Below, piece after piece: positions 32,801 through 41,403 of a stretch of 64,000 bases of DNA. The notes beneath the pieces were generated by a model. It saw only the letters and a program-made list of their open reading frames with translations, was not told the DNA's origin and did not search any database. The stretch spans positions 124,001 through 188,000 of the forward strand of contig JBMNQC010000002.1 of assembly GCA_050943935.1 (NCBI GenBank). Reading direction: 5' to 3'. Every line of letters begins with the position of its first letter. The stretch's first letter is position 1. The DNA comes from Heteroscillospira sp050943935 (GTDB lineage: Bacteria > Bacillota > Clostridia > Oscillospirales > Oscillospiraceae). The position numbers and the translations under genes were made by a program.

Positions 32801-32834
32801 GCCCCCGCGCTCAGTTGAGCGCGGGGGCAAACAA
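32801..32834 (-). terminator. Strong hairpin terminator upstream of the phage-like operon
   Basis: GCCCCCGCGCTCA and TGAGCGCGGGGGC form a 13-bp stem with a 2-nt loop; on the minus strand it is followed by TTTTTT. It insulates the structural operon from transcription coming out of the RNA gene. Confidence 0.88.
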
Positions 32835-32880
32835 AATCAAATTATTTTGCGCCCCGGCGGCATAACCGCTTGGGGCTGAA

Positions 32881-32911
32881 AAAACAAAAAGGCGGGCGCA
32901 ATGCGCCCGCC
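32881..32911 (-). terminator. Terminator of the 6S-like RNA
   Basis: GGCGGGCGCA/TGCGCCCGCC palindrome followed on minus by TTTTTGTTTTT. Confidence 0.9.
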
Positions 32912-33144
32912 ACCCCGCATCTGCCGTGGTGACCCAATGAAACCTGCACGTAATGGCAGGTGGGTCGCCTCCCCGCTGCTTCTCTGCTTCCAACTTCCAG
33001 GCACGGTCAAAGCCGTCCCGGGAGGCCTGCAATTCACAGCAGGAGTTCCGGCATCCCGTTTAAGAAATGTGGGTTTAAAAGGGTCAAAAATCCACGAACA
33101 GCGCAGGGATAACTGGTTAACTCTTTGCGGACCTTTTGCCCGCA
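32881..33144 (-). ncRNA. ssrS: Structured ~260-nt RNA, probable 6S RNA
   Basis: A transcription unit without a reading frame: promoter TTGTAC-17-TATACT (33179-33151), start near 33144, and terminator 32911-32881. Long-range pairing of a 5' segment CCCTGC..TTCGTGG..TGACCC with a 3' segment GGGTCA..CCACGG..GCGGGG gives an interrupted rod-like closing stem of about 19 bp, as in 6S RNA, which mimics open promoter DNA and sequesters RNA polymerase. The length agrees with clostridial 6S. There is no SRP, RNase P or tmRNA core motif. Family assignment is from memory of clostridial 6S sequences and should be confirmed with a covariance model. Confidence 0.6.
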
Positions 33145-33150
33145 GGCTGT

Positions 33151-33179
33151 AGTATAACACCTATCGGTGAAAAGTACAA
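33151..33179 (-). promoter_or_regulatory. Promoter of the 6S-like RNA
   Basis: Minus strand -35 TTGTAC (33179-33174), 17-nt spacer, -10 TATACT (33156-33151). Confidence 0.82.
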
Positions 33180-33216
33180 CAGAAATTTTTAGTCCGATTC
33201 CGGCGGAACCGGGAAC

Positions 33217-33501
33217 TTATTCCTCCTCTTCGTCGTCAAAAAGCAGACTGATAAAGGTATTGTAAGCTACTTCCAGCTCAGCGTCATCATCCACGGAACC
33301 GAAAATTTCCTCGCCGTCCTCTTCAATATTCTTCAGAATAATGTAGCCGTAGTCGGGGTCGTCTTCATCCATGTCCGCGGGGAGGAACGCCGTATATTCC
33401 TGTTCGCCCACTTCAAACGCCTTAATTACTTCAAGCTCTATTTCGTTGCCGTCCTCGTCGAGGACGGAGATAAAATCGCTGCCAAACTCATCCTGGCCCA
33501 T
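33217..33501 (-). CDS. DUF1292 family protein (YrzB-like)
   Basis: A 94-residue very acidic protein. It has the DUF1292 pattern: ISVLDEDGNEIELEVIKAFE, a YTAFLPADMDEDD region and YIILKNIEEDGEE. This small family is widespread in Firmicutes, usually beside ruvX and the alanyl-tRNA synthetase gene, without assigned function; those neighbours are absent here. AGGAGG precedes the ATG. Confidence 0.9.
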   Translation of the reverse strand: MGQDEFGSDFISVLDEDGNEIELEVIKAFEVGEQEYTAFLPADMDEDDPDYGYIILKNIEEDGEEIFGSVDDDAELEVAYNTFISLLFDDEEEE

Positions 33502-33637
33502 TGGAATCAGCCTCCTGATAATTCTGGGGAACTTTCATCCCTCGGCTATATTGTAACTCAATCGGACGTAAAAATCAATCAGTCAAAACGCACAGTTATA
33601 AGTACGTCCAAATGTGAAGGTCACAGAATTTTGTTAT

Positions 33638-33934
33638 TCAGGAGCCTAAATCCTCCAAAATACGCGCTAATTGTTCCATATTTTCCACAAAAACGCCGTC
33701 TGTGAGCTTAATTCTGTCCGCTGCCGGCAGACTTTTCAGTTCAATATCCGTGGTTTCCACAGGCTGTGCCCCGTTCGGCAAAAATACGGCCACCCGCCCG
33801 CAGCTCTCCCGCAGCACATAGCCCTCGCTCTCCGTAGCCGCCTGTGTATCCGGAGCCAGAGCCGCAGCGGCGGAAAACGCCATGGCCGCCGCCAGAGCGC
33901 CTATGCCTATCCAGGTACGCAAATGCTTCCTCAT
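33638..33934 (-). CDS. Secreted BofC-like C-terminal domain protein
   Basis: A 98-residue protein. Residues 1-35 are a signal peptide or anchor (GIGALAAAMAFSAAAALAP). The rest (YVLRESCGRVAVFLPNG, VETTDIELKSLPAADRIKL, GVFVENMEQLARILEDL) matches the BofC C-terminal domain pattern. In Bacillus, BofC restrains the SpoIVB protease during sporulation; the N-terminal BofC domain is lacking here, so function may differ. The ATG at 33934 has GGGGGA 7 nt upstream. Confidence 0.65.
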   Translation of the reverse strand: MRKHLRTWIGIGALAAAMAFSAAAALAPDTQAATESEGYVLRESCGRVAVFLPNGAQPVETTDIELKSLPAADRIKLTDGVFVENMEQLARILEDLGS

Positions 33935-34058
33935 TTTGCTTTCCCCCAAGCTGTTTTCATATTTACTGTTGATTTTTTCCGATTTTAGCGTAAAATAAAC
34001 CTTTGACGTCTAAAATGGATACATCTTTAAAAAGTTTACAATTCCCGACCCCAGAATG

Positions 34059-34067
34059 TGATATAAT
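34059..34067 (+). promoter_or_regulatory. Extended -10 promoter of PBP1A gene
   Basis: TGATATAAT at 34059-34067 (TGn followed by a perfect TATAAT), 32 bp before the start codon; the -35 region is weak. Confidence 0.6.
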
Positions 34068-34099
34068 ATCGTATCCCCTTCTCAGGAGGACTTTATACT

Positions 34100-36259
34100 A
34101 TGAGTTTCTTTAAAAACCGAAAAACGGAGCGCGCCGCCAAGGCCACAGCCTCCGCCCTGGCATTCACGGCTGGAGGCACCCTGCGGCTTATTTTAAAAAC
34201 GCTGCTCACGCTGCTGCTTATCTTCCTCACAACAGGAATGATTTTCACCTGTATCTTCGCCGTATACGTCAAGACCTGCCTTTCCACAGACCTTAACGTG
34301 ACTCTGGAGCAATACCAGCTGAATCTGAGCAGCACCCTGTACTATGAGGACAATGACGGTAATTACCAGGAGCTTATCACCCTCCACGGCCTTGAAAACC
34401 GCGTCTGGGTCGAAAATGATGAGATTCCCCAGAATCTCAAATACGCCGCCGTGGCTATAGAGGACCAGCGCTTTTACCGCCACAAGGGCGTGGACTGGTA
34501 CCGTACTGTTGGCGCCTTCGGCAATATGTTCCTCAGTATGCGCTCGGATTTCGGCGGCTCCACCATCACCCAGCAGCTCATAAAGAACGTCACTCAGGAG
34601 GACGATATCACCGTGCAGCGCAAGCTGCTGGAGATATTCAGAGCTCTTGAGCTGGAGAAAAACTACGATAAGGATGAGATACTGTACTGGTATCTCAACG
34701 TTATATATCTCGGCAGCGGCTGCTACGGCGTGGGCGCCGCCGCCGATCAGTACTTCGGCAAGGAGGTCAGCGAGCTGAGCCTGGCCGAGTGCGCCAGCCT
34801 CATAGGCATCACAAACAACCCCTCAAAATACAGTCCCTACGCCGACCGCGAGAAAAACAAGGAGCGGCAGGAGACCATTCTCTGGGAGATGTACGACCAG
34901 GGCTATATCAGCAGGGAGGAATACCAGTCCGCTGTTGATGAAGAGCTTAAGTTCGTCCGCAGCGCCAACGAGGCCAGCACAGGCCAGATCTACAGCTACT
35001 ATGTGGAGACTGTAATAAACGACGTCCTGCAGGACCTGGTGGAACAGAAGGGCATCTCCCTCCAGTCCGCCCGCCAGCTGCTGTACTCCGGCGGCTATCA
35101 GGTCTACACCTGCCTGGACAAGGATATACAGAACCAGGTTGATACTATCTATCAAAACATGGAAAATTTGCCCCAGTCCTGGCGTCCCTCTCAGCAGCAG
35201 TTCCAGTCGGCCATAGTCATCATGGACCACCAGACCGGCGAGATAGTGGCCCTCTCCGGCGGAACCGGCGAAAAAACCGCCAATTTCCCCCTGAACCGAG
35301 TTGACTCCCTGCGTCCGCCCGGCTCCTCTTTCAAGCCCGTGGCCGTATATGGTCCGGCCTTTGATGTGGGCCTTGTAACCCAGTACACCCTTATAAACGA
35401 CGCACCGGATATCACCCTCAGCGGCACAACCTGGTATCCAAAAAACGCGGGCGGCGGAAACCGCGGCATAACCACTATCCGTCAGGGTATAATTTCCTCT
35501 CTGAACACCGTGGCCGCCCAGGTGCTGGATAAGCTCACCCTTCAGACCTCCTGGGACTATCTCACCCAGCGCATGGGCTTTGAGCTGGCTGAGAGCGACC
35601 TTAACTACGCGCCCCTTGCTCTGGGTCAGCTCTCAAACGGCACCACCGTGCGCAATATGGCTCAGGCCTACACCTCCTTTGCCAACGAGGGCGTTATGAC
35701 CTACGGCCGCACCTACTCCAAGGTGCTGGATTCCAACGGAGAGGTAGTACTGGAAAACACCCCCGAGACCGTCACCGTCTTTAAGCCCAACACCGCGGCA
35801 AATATCACCAACATTCTGGAGGCCGCCGTAAGCTACGGCACCGGCGGCAACGCATCCCTGGGCGGCACCATGCCCGTGGCCGGCAAGACCGGTACTACCT
35901 CCAACGACTGCGACCGATATTTTGTGGGATACACCCCCTACTATGTGGCCGCCGTCTGGACGGGCTATGACACGCCGGAGCCCATGCGCTTCAGCGGCAA
36001 CCCCGCCGCCCAGATATGGAAGAGCATCATGGGCCCCATACACGAGGGTCTTGAGTACGTGGCTTTCCCCACTCCCTCAATAGGCGCGCCCACCAACATC
36101 TTCGGCGACCTGGAGGAAGAGGAGGAAGAAGAAAGCCCCAGTCCCTCCCCCAGTCCCACACCCTCCGCCAGCCCCGACGTGACTGTGAGTCCCTCTCCCA
36201 CCCCCACGCCGGAGCTGCCCACCACCCCCGTATCCGGCTCGGATATCCCAGCAGCATAA
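34100..36259 (+). CDS. Class A penicillin-binding protein (PBP1A-type)
   Basis: A 719-residue bifunctional cell-wall synthase. One N-terminal membrane segment (about 33-58), a GT51 glycosyltransferase domain with VAIEDQRFYRHKGVDW and GGSTITQQLIKN, then a transpeptidase domain with the active-site SSFK tetrad in RPPGSSFKPVAVY (about 407-410), SLN (about 470) and KTGTT (about 597). The C-terminal 55 residues are an acidic Glu run followed by a Pro/Ser/Thr-rich tail, probably wall-spanning. AGGAGG precedes the ATG; a promoter and a terminator make it monocistronic. Confidence 0.95.
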   Translation: MSFFKNRKTERAAKATASALAFTAGGTLRLILKTLLTLLLIFLTTGMIFTCIFAVYVKTCLSTDLNVTLEQYQLNLSSTLYYEDNDGNYQELITLHGLENRVWVENDEIPQNLKYAAVAIEDQRFYRHKGVDWYRTVGAFGNMFLSMRSDFGGSTITQQLIKNVTQEDDITVQRKLLEIFRALELEKNYDKDEILYWYLNVIYLGSGCYGVGAAADQYFGKEVSELSLAECASLIGITNNPSKYSPYADREKNKERQETILWEMYDQGYISREEYQSAVDEELKFVRSANEASTGQIYSYYVETVINDVLQDLVEQKGISLQSARQLLYSGGYQVYTCLDKDIQNQVDTIYQNMENLPQSWRPSQQQFQSAIVIMDHQTGEIVALSGGTGEKTANFPLNRVDSLRPPGSSFKPVAVYGPAFDVGLVTQYTLINDAPDITLSGTTWYPKNAGGGNRGITTIRQGIISSLNTVAAQVLDKLTLQTSWDYLTQRMGFELAESDLNYAPLALGQLSNGTTVRNMAQAYTSFANEGVMTYGRTYSKVLDSNGEVVLENTPETVTVFKPNTAANITNILEAAVSYGTGGNASLGGTMPVAGKTGTTSNDCDRYFVGYTPYYVAAVWTGYDTPEPMRFSGNPAAQIWKSIMGPIHEGLEYVAFPTPSIGAPTNIFGDLEEEEEEESPSPSPSPTPSASPDVTVSPSPTPTPELPTTPVSGSDIPAA

Positions 36260-36262
36260 AAA

Positions 36263-36297
36263 CAAAAGACTGCGGCCCAAAAGCCGCAGTCTTTAAT
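36263..36297 (+). terminator. Intrinsic terminator after PBP1A gene
   Basis: AAAGACTGCGGC and GCCGCAGTCTTT enclose a 6-nt loop, followed by TTTAATTT. Confidence 0.92.
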
Positions 36298-36344
36298 TTG
36301 TGTGTGCCGCCCGGATACTGCTGTAAAATCGGCTGGTACTGCGG

Positions 36345-36590
36345 GGTCGTGTTCTGAAACCCATTTCTTTGAAGAAACGGGTTTCAGACTTCCCAAAGAA
36401 TGTACGATTCGCCATGGGCCGTAAGCTGAGCCTTCGGCTCACCTTACTCAAATGGCGAACTTAGTCGCGCCTGAACCGGTGAAATTGGGCGGTGGATTAA
36501 GGATTTAAAGCTCACCCCAACTCTCCGCACCACCAATAGAATCCGCTCCCCTAACAGGGGAGCTGTCGCGGAGCGACTGAGGGGTTTAAC
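36345..36590. repeat. Dispersed intergenic repeat, copy A
   Basis: Module 1: a 36-nt hairpin (36353-36388; arms TCTGAAACCCATTTCTT/AAGAAACGGGTTTCAGA) followed by CTTCCCAAAGAA. Module 2: TTCGCCAT...ATGGCGAA enclosing GTAAGCTGAGCC and CTTACTCAA. Module 3: a block with GTCGCGCCTGA, GAAATTGGG and AAGCTCACC. Then CTCCCCTAACAGGGGAG. The same series occurs in copies B and C. It fills the 480-bp gap between PBP1A and dgt; no gene is seen there. Confidence 0.85.
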
Positions 36591-36741
36591 CTATCAAATT
36601 CGCTTAAAACTAAGTATAATCTTCAGTATTTTTCCTCCAATAAATTTTCTGAAATTTTTTATATAAAAAAGAGGGAAAAAGCCTGTGCATCTCGTATAAG
36701 AGTATTAGAGCCTATTGAAAGTGATCGTGAGGTGGCGCTTT

Positions 36742-37746
36742 ATGCCGTGTCCAAGAGAACTCCGTGAGCAGGCCGAGGAAATTCTCATCGGTCCCTATGG
36801 CTTTCTGTCCAAAAACAGCCGCGGACGCTCCCACCCGGAATCCGAATGCGAGATACGCACCTGCTTTCAGCGGGATGTGGACAAGATTACCCACAGCAAG
36901 GCCTTCCGCCGTCTGAAGCACAAGACTCAGGTGTTTCTTCAGCCCGAGGGCGACCATTACCGCACCCGGCTCACCCACACCCTTGAGGTATCCCGCATAG
37001 CCCGCACCATTACCCGCGCCCTGAGCCTGAACGAGGACCTCACCGAGGCCATATCCCTGGGCCACGACCTGGGGCACACGCCCTTCGGCCACGCCGGCGA
37101 GCGCGCCATTCGGGAGATCTATCCTCCGGGCTTCCACCACTATGAGCAGAGCCTCCGCGTTGTGGACCTTATCGAAAAAGATGGTAAGGGACTGAACCTG
37201 TGTTATGAGACGCGCATGGGCATACTCCACCACACCCACGGCGCCCCGGACGATACCCCCGAGGCCGTGTCCGTGCGTCTGGCTGACAAAATTGCCTACA
37301 TAAACCACGACCTGGACGATGCCGTCCGCGCGGGAATACTCACCACAGACGACCTGCCCGAAATCGTACTGCGCCGTATAGGCACACGCCACAGCCAGCG
37401 CATAAACACCATTATCACCGATCTGATACAAAACAGCCGGGACGGTGTGCTTAAAATGTCCCCGGACATGACCGAGGCTGTGGACGTTTTCCACGATTTC
37501 ATGTATAAAAACGTCTACCTCAACTCCACCGCCAAGCGGGAGGAGAGCAAGGTGTCGAATATCATCACCGGGATATGGGAATATTATGTTAACTATCCCG
37601 AGAAGCTTCCCCCGGAATACGCGGCTATAGCCGAGACCGAGGGGCTTTCCCGCGCCGTATGCGATTATGTATCCGGCATGACGGACAAATACGCCATACG
37701 CAAATACAGCGAAATTTTCATCCCCGCCGCCTGGATGGTCTATTAA
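36742..37746 (+). CDS. dgt: Deoxyguanosinetriphosphate triphosphohydrolase-like HD protein
   Basis: A 334-residue HD-domain protein. It has HYRTRLTHTLEVSRIARTI (first His) and ISLGHDLGHTPFGHAGE (HD pair), the family signatures of dGTPases, which cleave dNTPs into nucleosides and triphosphate. C-terminal parts DFMYKNVYLNSTAKRE and SGMTDKYAIRKYSE are typical of the short clostridial dGTPase form. The ATG at 36742 has GAGGTGG 7 nt upstream; the TTG 27 bp earlier does not. It leads the dgt-dnaG-rpoD group usual in clostridia. Confidence 0.92.
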   Translation: MPCPRELREQAEEILIGPYGFLSKNSRGRSHPESECEIRTCFQRDVDKITHSKAFRRLKHKTQVFLQPEGDHYRTRLTHTLEVSRIARTITRALSLNEDLTEAISLGHDLGHTPFGHAGERAIREIYPPGFHHYEQSLRVVDLIEKDGKGLNLCYETRMGILHHTHGAPDDTPEAVSVRLADKIAYINHDLDDAVRAGILTTDDLPEIVLRRIGTRHSQRINTIITDLIQNSRDGVLKMSPDMTEAVDVFHDFMYKNVYLNSTAKREESKVSNIITGIWEYYVNYPEKLPPEYAAIAETEGLSRAVCDYVSGMTDKYAIRKYSEIFIPAAWMVY

Positions 37747-37787
37747 AAAAATCCTCCGGCGCACCAAACAGCAAAGGAGGGCTTCAA

Positions 37788-39536
37788 ATGGCCATTCCCG
37801 AGAGCTTTCTGCAGGAACTTGTGGAACGCAACGACATAGCCGACGTGGTTTCCGGCTATGTGAAGCTCTCAAAACGCAGCGGAGCCAACTTATTTGGACT
37901 CTGCCCCTTTCACAGCGAAAAAACGCCGTCTTTCTCCGTCTCGCCGGAAAAACAGATCTACCATTGCTTTGGCTGCGGCAAGGGCGGCGGCGTGATAAAT
38001 TTCATAATGGAGATAGAGGGCCTCAGCTTTCCCGAGGCCGTTGAGTTTCTGGCCCGCCGTGTGGGACTGGAAGTCCCACAGGACAAACCGGACAGGGAAA
38101 GCCTGCGCCGGGAGCGTATGCTCTCCCTGAACCGTGATACCGCCAGATTTTTCCACCGCCAGCTTGTTGCGCCCACCGGAAAAATCGCCCAGGACTATGT
38201 GAACAGGCGCGGCATCTCCCCCAACATGGTAAAGACTTTCGGCCTGGGCTTCGCCCCCAACGCCTGGGACAGTCTCATAAAAGAGATGACGGCCATGGGC
38301 TACACCCATCAGGAGCTTTTTGACGCAGGTCTGGTCCGGGCGGGCAAAAAGCCCGGCAGCTATTACGACACCTTCCGCAACCGGCTCATGTTCCCTGTCA
38401 TTGACATACGGGGCAATGTCATAGGATTTTCCGGGAGAATTCTTGACGACGGCGAGCCAAAATACATGAACAGCCCCGAAACTCTTGTTTTCAACAAGGG
38501 CCGCGGCCTTTTCGCCATCAATCTGGCCAAGAAATCCAAAGCCGGCTATTTCATTCTGGCCGAGGGCAACGTGGACGTGGTCAGTATGCACCAGGCTGGC
38601 TTCGACTCGGCTGTGGCCTCCCTCGGCACCTCTCTCACCCCGGAGCAGGCGCGGCTCATAGCCCGCTATACCGACCAGGTGGTCATAGCCTACGACAGCG
38701 ACGGTGCCGGACAAAAGGCCTCCCAGCGCGCCATAGGCATATTGGAAAAGCTGGACATCAAGGTGCGTCTGCTGCGTCTGAGCGGCGCCAAGGACCCCGA
38801 CGAGTTCATACGCAAAAACGGCCCGGAGGCATTCCGCGCCCTTATAGAAAAAAGCGAAAACCACATTGAATACCGGCTGCAGGCTGTGCAGAGCAAATAC
38901 GACCTCAAGATAGACGAGGAGCGTGTGGCCTATCTCAAGGAGAGCGCCCAGCTCATCGCCTCGCTTCAAAACCAGCTGGAGCGCCAGGTATACGCCATGC
39001 GCGTGGCCCAGACGGCGGGAGTGTCCCCCTCTGTGGTTGAGGACGAGGTAGCACGGCTGCGTAAGCGTCTGCTCAGTCAGGAGAAAAAGCAGTATCAGCG
39101 CCAGGAGCTAAGTCCCATAAAGGCCATGCAGCCTCGGGACAGAACGCTGCGCTTTGAAAATGTCCGCAGCGCAAAAGCCGAGCAGGGCGTGATATCCCTG
39201 CTCTATCAAGACCCCCAGCTTTTCCGGGGCGAGGCGCCGGTACAGCCGGAGGAATTCTCCGCCCCGGTGCTGGCGAAGATCTACTCCGCCCTCCTGGAGC
39301 GCGTCCGCAGCGGTGCGGAGCTCTCTCTGCCTCTGCTGGCAGGGCAGCTCTCGGGCGAGGAAATGGATCATCTCACCCAGCTTATCAGCAAACCGGAAAT
39401 CGTGCAGGGCAGCCGCCGGAAGGCGCTGCATGATTACATAGATGTCATAAAAACCGAACACAGCAGGGCCGCGCCGGAAGGCGATTTACGGGCCATGGCT
39501 GAAAAATACAGGCAGACGAAGGGATATGGTGTTTAG
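37788..39536 (+). CDS. dnaG: DNA primase
   Basis: DnaG (582 residues) makes RNA primers at the replication fork. The N-terminal zinc-binding domain has CPFH...CFGCGKGG (about 40-67). The RNA polymerase core shows FSGRILDDGEPKYMNSPET and the Toprim motifs ILAEGNVDVVSMHQAG and VIAYDSDGAGQKA. The C-terminal helicase-binding part is present but diverged. The ATG at 37788 follows AAAGGAGG (7-nt spacing). rpoD starts 2 bp after its stop. Confidence 0.97.
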   Translation: MAIPESFLQELVERNDIADVVSGYVKLSKRSGANLFGLCPFHSEKTPSFSVSPEKQIYHCFGCGKGGGVINFIMEIEGLSFPEAVEFLARRVGLEVPQDKPDRESLRRERMLSLNRDTARFFHRQLVAPTGKIAQDYVNRRGISPNMVKTFGLGFAPNAWDSLIKEMTAMGYTHQELFDAGLVRAGKKPGSYYDTFRNRLMFPVIDIRGNVIGFSGRILDDGEPKYMNSPETLVFNKGRGLFAINLAKKSKAGYFILAEGNVDVVSMHQAGFDSAVASLGTSLTPEQARLIARYTDQVVIAYDSDGAGQKASQRAIGILEKLDIKVRLLRLSGAKDPDEFIRKNGPEAFRALIEKSENHIEYRLQAVQSKYDLKIDEERVAYLKESAQLIASLQNQLERQVYAMRVAQTAGVSPSVVEDEVARLRKRLLSQEKKQYQRQELSPIKAMQPRDRTLRFENVRSAKAEQGVISLLYQDPQLFRGEAPVQPEEFSAPVLAKIYSALLERVRSGAELSLPLLAGQLSGEEMDHLTQLISKPEIVQGSRRKALHDYIDVIKTEHSRAAPEGDLRAMAEKYRQTKGYGV

Positions 39537-39538
39537 AT

Positions 39539-40816
39539 ATGGCAGACAACAAGAATAATTTTGATGAGAACCTCGATACCAGCAAGCTCAGCCCCAAGGA
39601 GCTGAAGGAGATGGCCGACGCGCTACTGGCTCAGTACGATGAGGAAAAGCCAAAAAAGCGCAGCCGCACCAAGGCGAAGAAGGCTGAAGAGGAAGCCGCA
39701 CCCCAGAAAACCAATGAGGAACGTCTGAACGAGCTCATTGAAAAGGGAAAAAAGAGCGGCAAGCTCACCTCCAAGGAGCTGCTGGAAGTTCTGGAGGATA
39801 TGAATCTGGAGCAGGAGCAGATAGATAAATTCTACGATACTCTGGAAAATCTTGGCATAGATACCGTTGGCGAGGACTATCTCCCCCCTATAGACGAGGA
39901 GGCTCTGCCGGCTCTGGAAGAGCTGGATGAAATAGAGGAAGTCACGGAAGAGGAGATAGTGGATACCGAAGCCATGGTAGAGAGCTTCTCCACCGACGAC
40001 CCCGTGCGCATGTACCTCAAGGAGATAGGCAAGGTGCCCCTGCTCTCAAATGAGGAGGAGCTGGAGCTGGCCAAGCGCATGGCCGATGGTGACGAGGAGG
40101 CCAAGCGCCGCATGGCCGAGGCCAACCTCCGTCTGGTGGTCTCCATAGCCAAGCGCTATGTTGGCCGCGGTATGCTGTTCCTGGACCTCATACAGGAGGG
40201 CAACCTGGGTCTTATAAAGGCCGTTGAGAAGTTCGACTACACCAAGGGCTACAAGTTCTCCACCTATGCCACCTGGTGGATACGCCAGGCCATCACCCGC
40301 GCAATCGCCGACCAGGCCCGCACCATCCGTATCCCCGTACACATGGTGGAAACCATAAACAAGGTCATCCGTGTCTCCCGTCAGCTGCTTCAGGAGCTGG
40401 GACACGACCCCAGCGCTGAGGATATAGCCAAGGTCATGAATATGCAGCCCGACAAGGTCCGCGATATTCTGAAGATAGCTCAGGAGCCTGTGTCTCTTGA
40501 AACTCCCATAGGCGAGGAGGAGGACAGCCATCTTGGCGACTTCATCCCCGATGAGGACGCCTCTGAGCCCGCCGAGGCAGCCAGCTTCACCCTGCTCAAG
40601 GAGCAGCTTATGAGCGTGCTCAGCACTCTCACCCCAAGAGAGGAAAAGGTGCTTCGCCTGCGCTTCGGCATAGAGGACGGCCGCACCCGCACCCTGGAGG
40701 AGGTTGGCAAGGAGTTCAACGTCACCCGTGAGCGTATCCGCCAGATAGAGGCCAAGGCGCTCCGCAAGCTGCGCCATCCCAGCCGCAGCAAGAAGCTCCG
40801 CGACTTCCTGAACTAA
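39539..40816 (+). CDS. rpoD: Primary sigma factor RpoD (SigA)
   Basis: A 425-residue housekeeping sigma factor. An acidic/lysine-rich N-terminal region 1.1-like part (1-140) is followed by region 1.2 (DDPVRMYLKEIGKVPLLS), region 2 (GNLGLIKAVEKFDYTKGYKFSTYATWWIRQAI, here summarised; positions about 222-260), region 3, and region 4 with LRFGIEDGRTRTLEEVGKEF and VTRERIRQIEAKALRKLRHP. It ends ...KKLRDFLN. Coupled to dnaG. The last 48 bp of the gene are repeated 197 bp further on. Confidence 0.98.
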   Translation: MADNKNNFDENLDTSKLSPKELKEMADALLAQYDEEKPKKRSRTKAKKAEEEAAPQKTNEERLNELIEKGKKSGKLTSKELLEVLEDMNLEQEQIDKFYDTLENLGIDTVGEDYLPPIDEEALPALEELDEIEEVTEEEIVDTEAMVESFSTDDPVRMYLKEIGKVPLLSNEEELELAKRMADGDEEAKRRMAEANLRLVVSIAKRYVGRGMLFLDLIQEGNLGLIKAVEKFDYTKGYKFSTYATWWIRQAITRAIADQARTIRIPVHMVETINKVIRVSRQLLQELGHDPSAEDIAKVMNMQPDKVRDILKIAQEPVSLETPIGEEEDSHLGDFIPDEDASEPAEAASFTLLKEQLMSVLSTLTPREEKVLRLRFGIEDGRTRTLEEVGKEFNVTRERIRQIEAKALRKLRHPSRSKKLRDFLN

Positions 40817-41014
40817 ATCGAGTTCCTGTTCGCCACGACCTCATAGGCGCAGCTTGCGCCGGGGTCCCCGGCGCAAGGAACTTGCGTTGGGGAGAGGAGG
40901 GGCAGCAGAGCGGCTGAGGAATGCCCGCGCGCGGCGTTCCGAAGAAAGCGCAGCTTGCCCCGACGTTGCGCCATCCCAGCCGCAGCAAGAAGCTCCGCGA
41001 CTTCCTGAACTAAA
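40770..41014 (+). repeat. Direct 48-bp duplication of the rpoD 3' end around a palindromic spacer
   Basis: 40770-40817 (last codons and stop of rpoD) is repeated exactly at 40967-41014. The 149-bp spacer holds a perfect 12-bp-arm palindrome CTTGCGCCGGGG-T-CCCCGGCGCAAG at 40853-40877 and other GC-rich inverted segments, but no gene. The native terminator lies behind the second copy, so something inserted between gene end and terminator, duplicating the gene end. Confidence 0.88.
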
Positions 41015-41019
41015 CAGCA

Positions 41020-41052
41020 AAAAGCCCGAACCGTATGGTTTGGGCTTTTCTT
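41020..41052 (+). terminator. Terminator behind the second rpoD 3'-end copy
   Basis: AAAAGCCCGAACC and GGTTTGGGCTTTT with a short loop, followed by a T-rich stretch. Confidence 0.9.
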
Positions 41053-41094
41053 ATTTATGTGCTGTGGATTTTAAGTTTGACTAAGTGCATACTA

Positions 41095-41330
41095 CGGGGC
41101 GTATTCTGAAACCCATTTCTTAGAAGAAACGTGTTTCAGACTTCCCAAAGAAAGCCCGGTTCGCCAAGGGCCGTAAGCTGAGCTAAAGCTCATCTTACTC
41201 AAATGGCGAAGGGGTAGTGCCACTAAATCGCGCCTGAGTCGATGGAATTGGGTAGTTGGTTAGAGACTTTAAGCTCACCCGGCCACACCGTACGTACAAC
41301 AGGATCCGCTCCCCTAACAGAGGAGGAAAA
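41095..41330. repeat. Dispersed intergenic repeat, copy B
   Basis: Same modules in the same order as copy A: hairpin 41105-41140, CTTCCCAAAGAA, GGCCGTAAGCTGAG...CTTACTCAAATGGCGAA (about 41168-41210), AAATCGCGCCTGAGTCG...GGAATTGGG...AAGCTCACC (about 41223-41280), then ATCCGCTCCCCTAACAG. The two arms of the first hairpin differ by one base. 41331-41403 is AT-rich and contains the TTCACTATTCATTC motif also seen near 17475 and 19500. Confidence 0.85.
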
Positions 41331-41403
41331 GTTTTTAATCGTCCGGGCTCTGCCCGGACACCACAATTATTAATTATTTATTTTTCACTATTCATTCTTA
41401 TTG

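Noticed and set aside
32881..33144. Alternative reading of the RNA as SRP RNA, RNase P RNA or tmRNA
   Set aside because: No GGAAGGAAGCAGC-type SRP core, no RNase P conserved ACAGAAA region and no tRNA-like end with CCA; the interrupted rod fits 6S best.
17488..33144. Complete temperate prophage
   Set aside because: No integrase, excisionase, replication, holin or fibre genes are seen, and two housekeeping tRNA genes lie inside the span.
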